In this document: piece by piece, positions 41,997-50,706 of the stretch
How the letters are laid out: every line of letters starts with the position of its first letter
How positions within the stretch are numbered: position 1 is the stretch's first letter
NCBI GenBank assembly: GCA_040635515.1
Contig: JBEYHY010000001.1
Span: forward strand, 930,001-994,000
Source: Prauserella_A sp040635515
GTDB lineage: Bacteria; Actinomycetota; Actinomycetes; Mycobacteriales; Pseudonocardiaceae
Direction: 5' to 3'
Length of the DNA stretch: 64,000 bases
Translations under genes and position numbers: made by a program
Notes under the pieces: generated by a model
Databases searched by the model: none
What the model saw: only the letters and a program-made list of their open reading frames with translations
Told to the model about the DNA's origin: nothing

Positions 41997-43153
41997 CGGA
42001 TGTTCTCCCCGGCGTTGTTCGGCATCCACGCGGCGAGCCGCCAGCCGCCCTGTGCCGGCTCGCTGAGCAGTCCGCCGCCGAGCACCTCGACGCGTTCCCT
42101 CAGGCCGACCAGGCCGAATCCGGCGTTGTCGGCGGAGGTGATCGTCGAGTGGGCGCCGTCGTCGACGATCTCGATGCGGACCTCCTCCGGGCTGGCCGAC
42201 ACCCGCAACCGGGCCGTCGCGGACCGTCCGGCGTGCTTGATCACGTTGGTGAGCCCTTCCTGTACCACGCGCAGCACCGCCAGGCGCCGCATCGAGTCGA
42301 GCGTGGTGATTGCCTTGTCGATCTCGGCGTCGATGACGAGGCCGGAGTTCCTCGCCCGCTCCACCGTGCCGGCCAGCGCGCCGGTGAAACCGTCGTCGCC
42401 GATGAGCGCCGTGCCCGCTTCCTCGTTGATGCTGGCCGGATCGCGCAGCGTGGCCACGAGTTTGCGCAGATCCGTCAGCGCCGTGCTCGTCGTGGTGTGC
42501 ACATCGGACAGTGCGATCGCGACGGCGGGTTCCCGTTCGCCGAGCGCGATCCTCGCTGCCCCTACCCCCATCGCCACCGAAGCCAGGTAGTGCGCGACGA
42601 GATCGTGCAGTTCCCGCGCGATCGCCGTGCGTTCGGCCGCTCTGGCCTCCCTGACCGCGATCTCCCGCTGCCTGCGGACCTCGACGGCGCGGCGCAGCAC
42701 GGACCGGATGTAGCCGCCGAGCACGACCGCAGGCACGGTTGCCAGCGCGATCGTGAACGGAGTGAGCAGGGGATGAAACCCCGGCAGGAAGACGACCACC
42801 TGCGCTGCGACGTAGCCCGCGATGCCGACCCAGCACTGCCATCCGGTCCGGCGCATCGCCAGCTCGCCGAGTGCGATGGCGGCGAGAGCGAAGATCACCG
42901 CGTTGGCGACGACCGCGTCGAGAACCACGATGGCGAGCACTGTCAGTACCGACTGGGCAAGCGTCACCGCGAGCGGGAACCTGCCGCCGAAGATCGTGCA
43001 GGCCGCGGAGATCAGCGCGAGTACCCAGTCCCACTTGTGAGCGGGAATCGGGCCGTGCGACAACGCCACATAGCCGATCGCCGCGACCATCGGCGTGAAC
43101 CGGACGGGCGCCCACACGAGCATCGGGAACCGCTGAAGGATCCGGGAGAGCAC
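41993..43153 (-). CDS. Sensor histidine kinase (HisKA_3, NarX-type)
   Basis: 386 residues. An N-terminal membrane block of roughly five helices without a large extracellular sensor domain, then the HisKA_3 dimerisation box with the phospho-accepting His in RTAIARELHDLVAHYLASVA, and an ATPase domain with the N box (LRVVQEGLTNVIKHAG) and G box (VDDGAHSTI, NAGFGLVGLRERVEVLGGG). GTG 43153 follows TAAGGT by six bases, a leaderless promoter. Phosphorylates the overlapping response regulator. Signal unknown. Confidence 0.94.
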   Translation of the reverse strand: MLSRILQRFPMLVWAPVRFTPMVAAIGYVALSHGPIPAHKWDWVLALISAACTIFGGRFPLAVTLAQSVLTVLAIVVLDAVVANAVIFALAAIALGELAMRRTGWQCWVGIAGYVAAQVVVFLPGFHPLLTPFTIALATVPAVVLGGYIRSVLRRAVEVRRQREIAVREARAAERTAIARELHDLVAHYLASVAMGVGAARIALGEREPAVAIALSDVHTTTSTALTDLRKLVATLRDPASINEEAGTALIGDDGFTGALAGTVERARNSGLVIDAEIDKAITTLDSMRRLAVLRVVQEGLTNVIKHAGRSATARLRVSASPEEVRIEIVDDGAHSTITSADNAGFGLVGLRERVEVLGGGLLSEPAQGGWRLAAWMPNNAGENIR

Positions 43154-43159
43154 CGTTAG

Positions 43160-43165
43160 ACCTTA
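43160..43165 (-). promoter_or_regulatory. Leaderless -10 element (TAAGGT) of the two-component operon
   Basis: TAAGGT on the minus strand is followed by six bases and GTG at 43153, the TANNNT-N6-start arrangement that marks leaderless actinobacterial transcripts. Confidence 0.55.
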
Positions 43166-43280
43166 GGGAACAACCCCGCGACCCGCCTCCTGCCGGGGGA
43201 GGAGGCGGTCTCGTCCGGCAGGCCGGGAGTGCGCCCCGTAAGCGGAGGTGACGGAGCGGGCGCGCTGCGACGGTCGAGGC

Positions 43281-43946
43281 ATGAACCCGATCACCTCGCC
43301 GGGCACCCGCGCGCCGGCCACGGTCACTGACAGTTCGTTTTCGGTTTTCCTCGCCGCGGCCGTGCGGCGACCGCGGATCGTCGGAGGGGTGGCTCCCAGC
43401 TCGCGCGAACTGGCCGAGGTCCTCGCCTCCGTCGTACCCAGCAGCGGGACGCCCGCCGTCGTCGAGCTCGGGCCGGGTACCGGCGCGACGACCTCGGTCA
43501 TCGCGCGCAGGTTGCCACAAGGCGGCAAACAGCTCGCCGTCGAGATCGACCCGGTGATGGCGGCACATCTCGCGAACTCCTGTCCGGGGGTCACCGTGCT
43601 CAGGGGCGACGCCGCCGAACTCGGCCCGCTGCTGGCACGCGAGGGACAGGACACGGTCGGCGCGGTCGACGCGGTCGTCAGTGGGCTGCCCTGGTCGCTG
43701 TTTCCCGCGCAGGTGCAACGTGCGGTGCTGAGGCAGGTGTGCTCGGCACTGACCCCGGCAGGCGGGTTCAGCACCTTCGCCTACCGGCACGCGGCGCGGC
43801 TGGAGGGAGCACGCCGGTTCAGGGCCCTGCTCGACGAGTACTTCGACGAGGTCGTGGTCACCAGGACCGTGTGGCGCAACCTCCCGCCGGCGAGGGTGTT
43901 CGTGTGCCGCAGGCCGAGGGCTTTCGCCGCCGCGTGTCATGGTTGA
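43281..43946 (+). CDS. Class I SAM-dependent methyltransferase, phospholipid N-methyltransferase-like
   Basis: 221 residues from ATG 43281; a GTG 33 bases upstream is also possible and neither has a clear ribosome site. The N-terminal FLAAAVRRPRIVGGVAPSSRELA is the signature of COG3963-type methyltransferases related to PmtA, and the SAM motif follows: AVVELGPGTGATTSVIARRL, with VEIDP as motif II and DAVVSGLPWSLFP as the substrate loop. Likely modifies a lipid or related amine, not proven. Overlaps the DedA gene by eight bases. Confidence 0.82.
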   Translation: MNPITSPGTRAPATVTDSSFSVFLAAAVRRPRIVGGVAPSSRELAEVLASVVPSSGTPAVVELGPGTGATTSVIARRLPQGGKQLAVEIDPVMAAHLANSCPGVTVLRGDAAELGPLLAREGQDTVGAVDAVVSGLPWSLFPAQVQRAVLRQVCSALTPAGGFSTFAYRHAARLEGARRFRALLDEYFDEVVVTRTVWRNLPPARVFVCRRPRAFAAACHG

Positions 43947-44535
43947 CGTGCTCGGCTGGTTGCGGGCTCTTCCCCAGCCGTTGCTGCTGCTCGCCGTCGC
44001 GGCGACGATCGTGGCCGAGGCGGGGCTGTTGATCGGTGTCTTTCTGCCCGGCGCCAGCGCGGCCATCGCACTCGGCGTCATCGCGCGGGCGGGCGCGGTG
44101 AATCCGGTGCTGGCGGCAAGCACGGTCGCGCTCGCCGCCGTCGCCGGAAGCCACCTGGCCTACCTGCGGGGAAGGGCGGGAGCGCTGCCGACACCACGGC
44201 GCCTGGCCGGGCCGCGAGAACACGCGGTGCGCTTGCTGCGCCGCTCGGGCCCGCTCGCCCTGTGTCTCGCGCAGTGGCTGGTCGCGGTCAGGACACTCAC
44301 CCCGAGACTGGCCGGAGTCGCGGGGCTGGATTACCGGCGCTTCGCGGTTGCCAGCGTGCCCTCCGGCCTGATGTGGGGCGCGGTGCTCACGATGCTGGGC
44401 TACCTCGCGGCCGGTGCCTACGACTCGCTGACCCGGCTTTTCGGATTCGGCGCCGCCGGTGTCGTCGCCGTGCTCGCCATGGCGTGGTTGCTCGTGCGCC
44501 GCACCGTGTTCACCCCGCGTAGGCTTTCCCGCTGA
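43939..44535 (+). CDS. DedA family membrane protein
   Basis: 198 residues with about five membrane helices. The stretch IVAEAGLLIGVFLPGASAAI (the DedA E-x-x-x-P-G core), AVAGSHLAYLRGRAGA and LVAVRTLTPRLAGVAGLDYRRF (the R-x-x-x-P arginine motif) fits DedA/VTT proteins, now viewed as lipid-carrier flippases or scramblases, including undecaprenyl phosphate transporters. It is translationally coupled to the upstream methyltransferase, suggesting joint work on a membrane lipid. ATG start overlaps the preceding gene. Confidence 0.9.
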   Translation: MVDVLGWLRALPQPLLLLAVAATIVAEAGLLIGVFLPGASAAIALGVIARAGAVNPVLAASTVALAAVAGSHLAYLRGRAGALPTPRRLAGPREHAVRLLRRSGPLALCLAQWLVAVRTLTPRLAGVAGLDYRRFAVASVPSGLMWGAVLTMLGYLAAGAYDSLTRLFGFGAAGVVAVLAMAWLLVRRTVFTPRRLSR

Positions 44536-44560
44536 GAGGAATACCAGAAGGGGAGAGCCG

Positions 44561-45403
44561 GTGGTCACGCGCGACGACGACGTCTTCGTATTGCCGCTGG
44601 CCGAAGCACGGCGAGAACTCCGGGCCGACTGCGCGCGCTGTTCCGCGCTGTGCTGCGCCGCGCTGCCGTTCACGGCCTCAAGCGACTTCGCTTTCGACAA
44701 AGCCGCCGGCGTGGCCTGCACCCACCTCGGTGAGAACTTCGACTGCACGATCCACGCTTCGCTGCGTGAGCGGGGCTTCCCCGGATGCGTGGTCTTCGAC
44801 TGTTTCGGTGCGGGGCAACACGTCGCCCAGCACACCTACGGCGGGACGGACTGGCGGCGGGCACCGGAAACGGCGCGGGAGATGTTTGACGTGTTCCCCG
44901 TCGTGCGCGTATTGCACGAACTGCTGTGGTATCTGACCGAGGCCGCGGCGCTGCCCGCCGCGCGGTCGATGCGGGCCCGGCTCGCCGATGCCGTCGCCGA
45001 GACCGAACGCCTCACCCGGCTCGGCGCCGCCGAGTTGCTGGCACTGGACGTCGAGGCACATCGGGCGAGCGGCAACGCGTTGCTGGTGAAGGCGAGCGAT
45101 CTCGCGCGGTCGGGCATACCCGGCAGGGCGGACCATCGCGGCGCCGTGCTCATCGGCGCGAACCTTGCCGGAGCCGATCTTTCCGGAGCGAGCCTGCGCG
45201 GTGCCCGGCTCGTCGGTGCCGACCTGCGTGGAGCCACGCTCCGGCTCGCGGATCTGACCGGCGCGGACACGCGCGGCGCCGACCTCGGCGGTGCTCGGCT
45301 CGAACACGCGCTCTTCCTGACGCGGCCACAGCTCACGGCCGCGCGCGGGGACGCCACGACGACGTTGCCGCCGTGGCTGGAACGGCCTTCGCACTGGAAG
45401 TGA
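44561..45403 (+). CDS. Pentapeptide-repeat protein with N-terminal cysteine cluster
   Basis: 280 residues from GTG 44561, preceded by GGGGAG. The N-terminal 70 residues are Cys-rich (DCARCSALCC, ACTHLGENFDCTIHASLRER, GCVVFDCFGAG), a pattern like YkgJ-type metal-binding domains. A helical middle follows (residues about 105-185). The C-terminus has about eleven five-residue repeats (GAVLIGANLAGADLSGASLR, then GADLRGATLRLADLTGAD) that form a right-handed quadrilateral helix. Some pentapeptide proteins mimic DNA and shield gyrase; that is not shown here. Confidence 0.85.
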   Translation: MVTRDDDVFVLPLAEARRELRADCARCSALCCAALPFTASSDFAFDKAAGVACTHLGENFDCTIHASLRERGFPGCVVFDCFGAGQHVAQHTYGGTDWRRAPETAREMFDVFPVVRVLHELLWYLTEAAALPAARSMRARLADAVAETERLTRLGAAELLALDVEAHRASGNALLVKASDLARSGIPGRADHRGAVLIGANLAGADLSGASLRGARLVGADLRGATLRLADLTGADTRGADLGGARLEHALFLTRPQLTAARGDATTTLPPWLERPSHWK

Positions 45404-45461
45404 CCGCTGAACCGCGCGCTCACACCGCCTCGGCACTAGCGTCGGAGCCGGAGGGGAGAAC

Positions 45462-45818
45462 ATGACCATCGACACCGAGCCACGCTTGTACGAGGTGAGA
45501 ATCGGCGGATTCGGCGGCGACGAGGACGCACTCGCCTTGACCGGCCCCATCGCGAGGCTGCTGTGCCCTGACGAATGGCACGAGGGACCCTGCGAGGTGC
45601 CCTGGGGTTTCACTCTCGCCGAGGGCGGCGAACTCAGCGAACTCAGCGAACTCGTCGTCGGGATCTACACGGCCGGGAACACGGCGGCCGAGATCCTCGC
45701 GCGAGTGCGCGCGCTCGCCGGACCGGAGCACCCCGCCGCACTGTCCGACGGCGACCCCGAACTGTTTCCCGAGGTGGTCACGCAGTACGAGATCGAGCAC
45801 GGCGGTCCTTCGCGCTGA
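45462..45818 (+). CDS. Hypothetical acidic protein
   Basis: 118 residues, very acidic, with no motif I recognise. ATG with GGAGGGGAG 7-8 bases upstream, and the composition is protein-like (RLYEVRIGGFGGDEDALALT, CPDEWHEGPCEVPWGFTLAE). A nine-base direct repeat gives GELSELSEL. Two Cys residues flank the DEWHEGP motif. No signal peptide or membrane helix. It sits 58 bases after the pentapeptide gene on the same strand and may be cotranscribed. Function unknown. Confidence 0.7.
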   Translation: MTIDTEPRLYEVRIGGFGGDEDALALTGPIARLLCPDEWHEGPCEVPWGFTLAEGGELSELSELVVGIYTAGNTAAEILARVRALAGPEHPAALSDGDPELFPEVVTQYEIEHGGPSR

Positions 45819-45958
45819 CCCGCCCGCCGCCACAGTGATCGTCGTCGCAACGCCCGCGGAGCCATGTCCGATACCTTGCTTGGTCGGGCCAGCCGGTCCG
45901 GGGCAGCAGACGACATCCGGGCGGCAGGCGCGGAAGGCCGAGTGAGGAGCACGCGTTC

Positions 45959-47734
45959 TTGTTCACGACCAGACCGACCCTGCAGGGCACCCACGGTATG
46001 GCCGCCAGCACGCACTGGCTCGCATCCGCCACCGCGATGGCCGTGCTTGAGGACGACGGCAACGCCTTCGACGCCGCCGTCGCGGCCGGATTCGTACTCC
46101 AGGTCGTCGAACCGCACCTCAACGGACCCGCGGGCGAGGTTCCGATCATCTTCGCGCCCAAGGACGGGAAACCCACCGTGTTGTGCGGTCAGGGCCCTGC
46201 CCCCGCCGGGGCGACCATCGAGCACTACACGTCGCTGGGGCTCGACATCGTGCCCGGTACCGGGCCGCTGGCCGCGGCGGTGCCCGGCGCGTTCGACGCG
46301 TGGCTGCTGCTGTTGCGTGACCACGGCACCAAACGTCTCGCCCAGGTGCTGTCCTACGCCATCGGTTACGCGGAGCGCGGCCACCCCGCCGTCGACCGCG
46401 TCGGCGCCACCGTCGAAACGGTGCGGGAGTTGTTCGAAACGGAATGGCCTACCTCGGCTGAGGTGTACCTGCGGGACGGTGGTGCACCGAAACCGGGCGC
46501 ACTGCTGCGCAACCCCGCGCTCGCCGAAACCTGGCGGCGGGTCATCAGGGAAGCCGAGGCCGCCGGTCCCGGAAGGGAAAGCCAGATCGACGCGGCAAGG
46601 CGCGTCTGGCGCGAAGGCTTCATCGCCGAGGAACTCGCCGCCGCGGCGGCGAAGCCCACGATGGACACCTCGGGACGGCGGCACGCGGGCACGCTCACCG
46701 CGCAGGACATCGCGGCGTTCTCCGCGAGCTACGAAGACCCGGTGGGCTTCGAATGGAACGGCTGGACCGTGTGCAAGGTGGGAGCGTGGAGCCAGGGACC
46801 GGCGTTCCTGCAACAACTCGCACTGCTGCCGGACGAACTCGACTACGGCAGCCCTGGCTATGTGCACACCCTGATCGAAGGCGCCAAACTCGCCATGGCC
46901 GACCGGGAGGCGTGGTACGGCGATACCCCTGACGTGCCGCTTTCCGACCTGCTCTCGCCGGAGTACAACGCGGAGCGCAGGAAACTCATCGGCGAGCGCG
47001 CGTCGTGGGAACTGCGGCCGGGCAGCCCCGGCGGCCGCGAGCCGGTGCTGAGCAGGTACGCGCTGGGCACGGCCGACGTGCCGCTCGCGGCCGGTTCCGG
47101 CGAGCCGACGGTCGCCAGGGACGGGGCCACCCGGGGCGACACCTGCCACGTCGACGTCGTCGACCGGCACGGCAACATGGTGGCGGCGACCCCGAGCGGG
47201 GGCTGGCTGCACTCCAACCCGGTGGTGTCCGCACTCGGATTCCCGCTCGGCACCCGGTTGCAGATGACGTGGCTCGAACCCGGCCTGCCCAACGCGCTGG
47301 CCCCGGGGCGCAGGCCGAGGACAACGCTCACCCCGTCACTGGCGTTGCGGGATGGGCGGCCGGTCATGGCCTTCGGCACTCCGGGCGGTGACCAGCAGGA
47401 CCAGTGGAGCCTGAACTTCTTCCTCGCCGTGGCGTTGCGCGAATCGGTGCGTTCGGGGCTCGATCTCCAGGGTGCGATCGATGCCCCCAACTGGCACAAC
47501 GAGAGCTTCACCGGTTCGTTCTATCCCAGGGCGATGCGGCCGGGCAGCGTGACGATCGAGTCGCGGATCGGCGAGCGGGTCATCGACGAGCTGCGGCGAA
47601 GGGGCCACGACGTCACGGTAGGGGAGCCGTGGTCGGAAGGACGTTTGTGCGCGGTCGCGAGGGATCCCGAAACCGGGGTGCTCTCGGCGGCGGCCAACCC
47701 TCGCGGCATGCAGGGGTACGCGGCGGGCCGGTGA
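45959..47734 (+). CDS. Gamma-glutamyltransferase family protein
   Basis: 591 residues, an Ntn-hydrolase of the GGT/acylase group. The autocleavage Thr is in RGDTCHVDVVDRHGNMVAAT, next to PSGGWLHSN as the oxyanion region; the N-terminal half has GNAFDAAVAAGFVLQVVEPH and GPAGEVPIIFAP. No signal peptide, unlike secreted GGTs. The segment GTPGGDQQDQWSLNFFLAV is close to GGT-like amidases and acylases, so the substrate may not be glutathione. TTG start with GAGGAG nine bases upstream. Confidence 0.9.
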   Translation: MFTTRPTLQGTHGMAASTHWLASATAMAVLEDDGNAFDAAVAAGFVLQVVEPHLNGPAGEVPIIFAPKDGKPTVLCGQGPAPAGATIEHYTSLGLDIVPGTGPLAAAVPGAFDAWLLLLRDHGTKRLAQVLSYAIGYAERGHPAVDRVGATVETVRELFETEWPTSAEVYLRDGGAPKPGALLRNPALAETWRRVIREAEAAGPGRESQIDAARRVWREGFIAEELAAAAAKPTMDTSGRRHAGTLTAQDIAAFSASYEDPVGFEWNGWTVCKVGAWSQGPAFLQQLALLPDELDYGSPGYVHTLIEGAKLAMADREAWYGDTPDVPLSDLLSPEYNAERRKLIGERASWELRPGSPGGREPVLSRYALGTADVPLAAGSGEPTVARDGATRGDTCHVDVVDRHGNMVAATPSGGWLHSNPVVSALGFPLGTRLQMTWLEPGLPNALAPGRRPRTTLTPSLALRDGRPVMAFGTPGGDQQDQWSLNFFLAVALRESVRSGLDLQGAIDAPNWHNESFTGSFYPRAMRPGSVTIESRIGERVIDELRRRGHDVTVGEPWSEGRLCAVARDPETGVLSAAANPRGMQGYAAGR

Positions 47735-47752
47735 CCCTCGTGGTCGCCGTGG

Positions 47753-48508
47753 TTACTGGCCGGCGGCGGCCGCCGGTACCGTCCCCGCGAAGGTCGACCT
47801 GCTCACCACCGCACGGGACTCCGGGCGCGCATCGGCGACCCTGTGCCAGACCTGCCGGTTGTCCCACCACACCATCGTTCCCGGCTCGCCCCGGAGCCGG
47901 ACGCCGAAGCCCGGGTGTGCCGCGTGCGCGAAGAGAAACCGCAACAGCGCCGCGCTCTCGGCCCGCGTCCAGTCCTCGAACCCGACGGTGTAGGCGGGAT
48001 TGACGAACAGGACGTCGCGGCCGGTGACCGGATGGCGCGTGATGACGGGATGGACCGCCTCGCCGCCTCGGGCTGCGTCTCGGTGCACAGCGCGCAGCCC
48101 GGTCAGTGTCCGCCGCAGGCCGGACGACAACGCGTCGCAGGCGGCGGTCATGCTCTGCCACCGCAGGTCGCCCGCGTTCGCAGGCCTGGTGTGGACACTG
48201 AGCATGGTCGCCGAGGGCGGCGTCCGGGTGAACGTCGCCTCCACCCGCCAGCCGCCCGAGCCGGATTGCTCGCGGCCTCGCCTCACGGAGGTGACCTGAC
48301 CGAGCCGGTCCGCGAGCGCTTCGTGCTGGGCGTGCGTGAGCCGCTGGCGTCTGGCGACGAGGACACCGAAAGCGCACAGTGCCGCCCTGAGTTGCTCGTG
48401 CACGGCATCCGGTTGCGGCTCGGCGAGGTCGATGTCGCGGACCTCCGCGCCGATCGGGCCGAGCGCCCCACCGAGCGCGGTGATGGTAAGGCCCCTCGCC
48501 ATGGTCAT
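47753..48508 (-). CDS. TauD/TfdA-family protein with altered iron-binding motif
   Basis: 251 residues, aligning by eye over the whole TauD fold: IGAEVRDIDLAEPQPDAV, FGVLVARRQRLTHAQHEALA, and the C-terminal TMVWWDNRQVWHRVADARPE. In taurine dioxygenase-like enzymes the first metal motif is WHxDVTF. Here it reads WRVEATF (Arg88, Glu90), so the His is lost and the Asp is Glu, while the distal His222 and the 2-oxoglutarate Arg237 remain. It may therefore be inactive, bind metal differently, or have a non-oxidative role. ATG with GGGGAGG seven bases upstream. Confidence 0.88.
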   Translation of the reverse strand: MTMARGLTITALGGALGPIGAEVRDIDLAEPQPDAVHEQLRAALCAFGVLVARRQRLTHAQHEALADRLGQVTSVRRGREQSGSGGWRVEATFTRTPPSATMLSVHTRPANAGDLRWQSMTAACDALSSGLRRTLTGLRAVHRDAARGGEAVHPVITRHPVTGRDVLFVNPAYTVGFEDWTRAESAALLRFLFAHAAHPGFGVRLRGEPGTMVWWDNRQVWHRVADARPESRAVVSRSTFAGTVPAAAAGQ

Positions 48509-48678
48509 CGGTGTTCCTCCCCGAGATCGACGCTGTCGAGGGCGGTGAAACCGTGGGCGAGCCTAACCGAGTGACGGGCCACCACTCCCATCCTTCGTCG
48601 GTATCCGACGAGGAATCAATCATGAAAGTCTTTTTCCGACCGCAGGCTCGCCGTGTCGAACCGGGGAGGAAAACGTTC

Positions 48679-49467
48679 ATGCGCAAGGCTTTTCGGACCC
48701 TGCTCGCCTCCGCGATCAGCGCGCTGCTCGTTGTCGCGGGCGCTCCAGCCGCCGTCACCGCGACGGCGGCGGCCGACGAACTCGACGACTATTACCGGGA
48801 CGCGCTCGGCAAGACGGGACAGGAACTGAAGGACGCCCTCAACGACATCATCAGCACCCAGGACGTACTGAGCTACTCCGAGGTGTGGGAGGCGCTCAAG
48901 GTCACCGACGAGGACCCGGCGAACGCGCAGAACGTGCTGCTGCTCTACACCGGCCGCTCGCAGAGCAAGGACGGCAACGGCGGCGATGCCGGAAACTGGA
49001 ACAGGGAACACGTCTGGGCCAAGTCCCACGGTGATTTCGGCACCGCACCCGGCCCCGGCACCGATCTGCATCACCTGCGGCCCACCGATGTCCAGGTCAA
49101 CAGCACGCGTGGCAACAAGGACTTCGACACCGGGGGCAGCGAACTGCCCGACGCGCCGGGCAACTTCACCGACGACGACTCGTTCGAGCCACGCGACGAG
49201 ATCAAGGGCGACGTGGCAAGGATGGTGCTGTACATGGCCGTTCGCTACGAGGGCGAGGACAGCTTCGCCGACCTGGAACCCAACGACGAGGTCGGCAACG
49301 GTTCGGCTCCCTACCACGGCAAGGTGTCCGTACTGCTGGAATGGCACGAACAGGACCCGCCGGACGCGGCCGAACAGCGCCGCAACGACGTGATCCACGA
49401 GCAATTCCAGAACAACCGCAACCCGTTCATCGACCACCCCGAATGGGCCGGCTCGATCTACGGTTGA
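48679..49467 (+). CDS. Secreted endonuclease I family nuclease
   Basis: 262 residues from ATG 48679 with GGGGAGG upstream; an earlier ATG 57 bases back would lengthen the signal peptide. Signal peptide: basic start, hydrophobic core SAISALLVVAGAPAAVTATA, cleavage near AAADE. The mature protein carries the EndA/Endonuclease_1 motifs NWNREHVWAKSHG and DLHHLRPTDVQVNSTRGN, which bind Mg and supply the catalytic His. An extracellular, non-specific DNA/RNA-cutting enzyme, probably for nutrient use or competition. A short hairpin follows at 49476. Confidence 0.93.
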   Translation: MRKAFRTLLASAISALLVVAGAPAAVTATAAADELDDYYRDALGKTGQELKDALNDIISTQDVLSYSEVWEALKVTDEDPANAQNVLLLYTGRSQSKDGNGGDAGNWNREHVWAKSHGDFGTAPGPGTDLHHLRPTDVQVNSTRGNKDFDTGGSELPDAPGNFTDDDSFEPRDEIKGDVARMVLYMAVRYEGEDSFADLEPNDEVGNGSAPYHGKVSVLLEWHEQDPPDAAEQRRNDVIHEQFQNNRNPFIDHPEWAGSIYG

Positions 49468-49512
49468 CGTCGCGCTCTGGCCCGCCGGGGCGGCCAGGGC
49501 CATGATGTTGCC

Positions 49513-50706
49513 GTGAGGCAACCGCGGAACCGATGGGGCCTTGTCGGCTGGTATGCCCTGCTCGGCGCGGCGAATCAACTGCTGTGGCTGAGCTTCGCCT
49601 CGGTGACGACCACCGCGGCGCGGCGCTACGAGGTCTCGGAGGAGGCCATCGGCAGGCTGGCCGAGTTGTTTCCCCTGGCGTTCGTACTGCTCGCGCTGCC
49701 CGTGGGTGCGCTGCTGGACCGGCTGCCGAGGGCCGCGCTCGCGGCGGGCGCACTGCTGACGGCCGCGGGCGGTCTGGTGCGACTCGTCGGCGACGACTAC
49801 GGAATGTTGCTCACCGGCGGCGTGCTCGCCGCGCTGGCCCAGCCGGTCGTGCTCTGCGCGGTGAACAAGGTCGCTTCGGGCTACCTCGCTCCGGGACAAC
49901 GGCCGCTGGGCATCGCGATCGGCACGGCGGGCACCTTCCTCGGCATGATCGCGGCGCTCGGACTCGGCGCCGTCTTCTCGACAGAGGAAGGAATTCCCGC
50001 ACTGGTGGCCATCGGCGCGGTGTGGTCGGCGATCGCCGCGGCCGGGGTACTCGCGGGGCTGTTCGCCACACCGCCGTTCGCCGCCGAGCGCGAACCGCTG
50101 CCGTGGCGGGTGGCGCTGCGCCGGGCCGCGGCCGGGCGGCGGATGCGGGCACTGTGCGGGGTGGTCTTCCTCGGCTTCGGGGTGTTCATCGCATTGACGA
50201 CGTGGTTGCAGGTGCTGCTGGAACCCGCGGGAGCCGACGGCGAGGCCACCGGAACGATGCTGGTGACGATGCTGATCACCGGCCTCGTCGCGTCCGTGAT
50301 CCTGCCGCCCGTGGTCGCGAGGACCGCGACGCACAGACGACTCGTACGCACGGCGGGCGTCGTCACCTCGCTCTGCTGTGTGCTGCTCGCTCTCGTGCCT
50401 GGGCTCGCGACGGGCTTCCTCGCTCTCGTCCCGCTCGGCCTGGTGTTGCTGCCTGCCTTGCCGGTGGTGCTCGAACTGGCCGAGCACGCCGATTACCGGG
50501 TGACCGCGTCCGCCGCTGGGCTCATCTGGCTTTCCGGCAACGCGGGCGGGGTCGTACTGGCTTTCGCCGCCGGAGCGCTGCACGAACGGCCAGGGGTGGT
50601 CTTCGCGGGGCTCGCCGTGGTCGCCGCGCTCGCGGTACCGGTTGCCTCGGCGATCGGGGCCACTGGCGGCTCGGCAACGGAACAGGTGAACGGAGCGCGA
50701 ACATGA
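49513..50706 (+). CDS. MFS transporter
   Basis: 397 residues with 12 predicted helices. The TM1-2 segment (GAANQLLWLSFASVTTTAAR) and the loop ALPVGALLDRLPRAALAAGA are MFS-like (the DRLPR loop stands in for the usual GxxxDRxGRR). It resembles the nitrate/cyanate-like group. Substrate unknown. GTG start without a clear ribosome site. The stop overlaps the amidase ATG by four bases, so it may import the amidase substrate. Confidence 0.85.
   Translation: MRQPRNRWGLVGWYALLGAANQLLWLSFASVTTTAARRYEVSEEAIGRLAELFPLAFVLLALPVGALLDRLPRAALAAGALLTAAGGLVRLVGDDYGMLLTGGVLAALAQPVVLCAVNKVASGYLAPGQRPLGIAIGTAGTFLGMIAALGLGAVFSTEEGIPALVAIGAVWSAIAAAGVLAGLFATPPFAAEREPLPWRVALRRAAAGRRMRALCGVVFLGFGVFIALTTWLQVLLEPAGADGEATGTMLVTMLITGLVASVILPPVVARTATHRRLVRTAGVVTSLCCVLLALVPGLATGFLALVPLGLVLLPALPVVLELAEHADYRVTASAAGLIWLSGNAGGVVLAFAAGALHERPGVVFAGLAVVAALAVPVASAIGATGGSATEQVNGART

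Noticed and set aside
49476..49497. Terminator after the endonuclease gene
   Set aside because: The CTGGCC/GGCCAG hairpin is short, GC-only and lacks a T tract, and it overlaps the region in front of the next gene.
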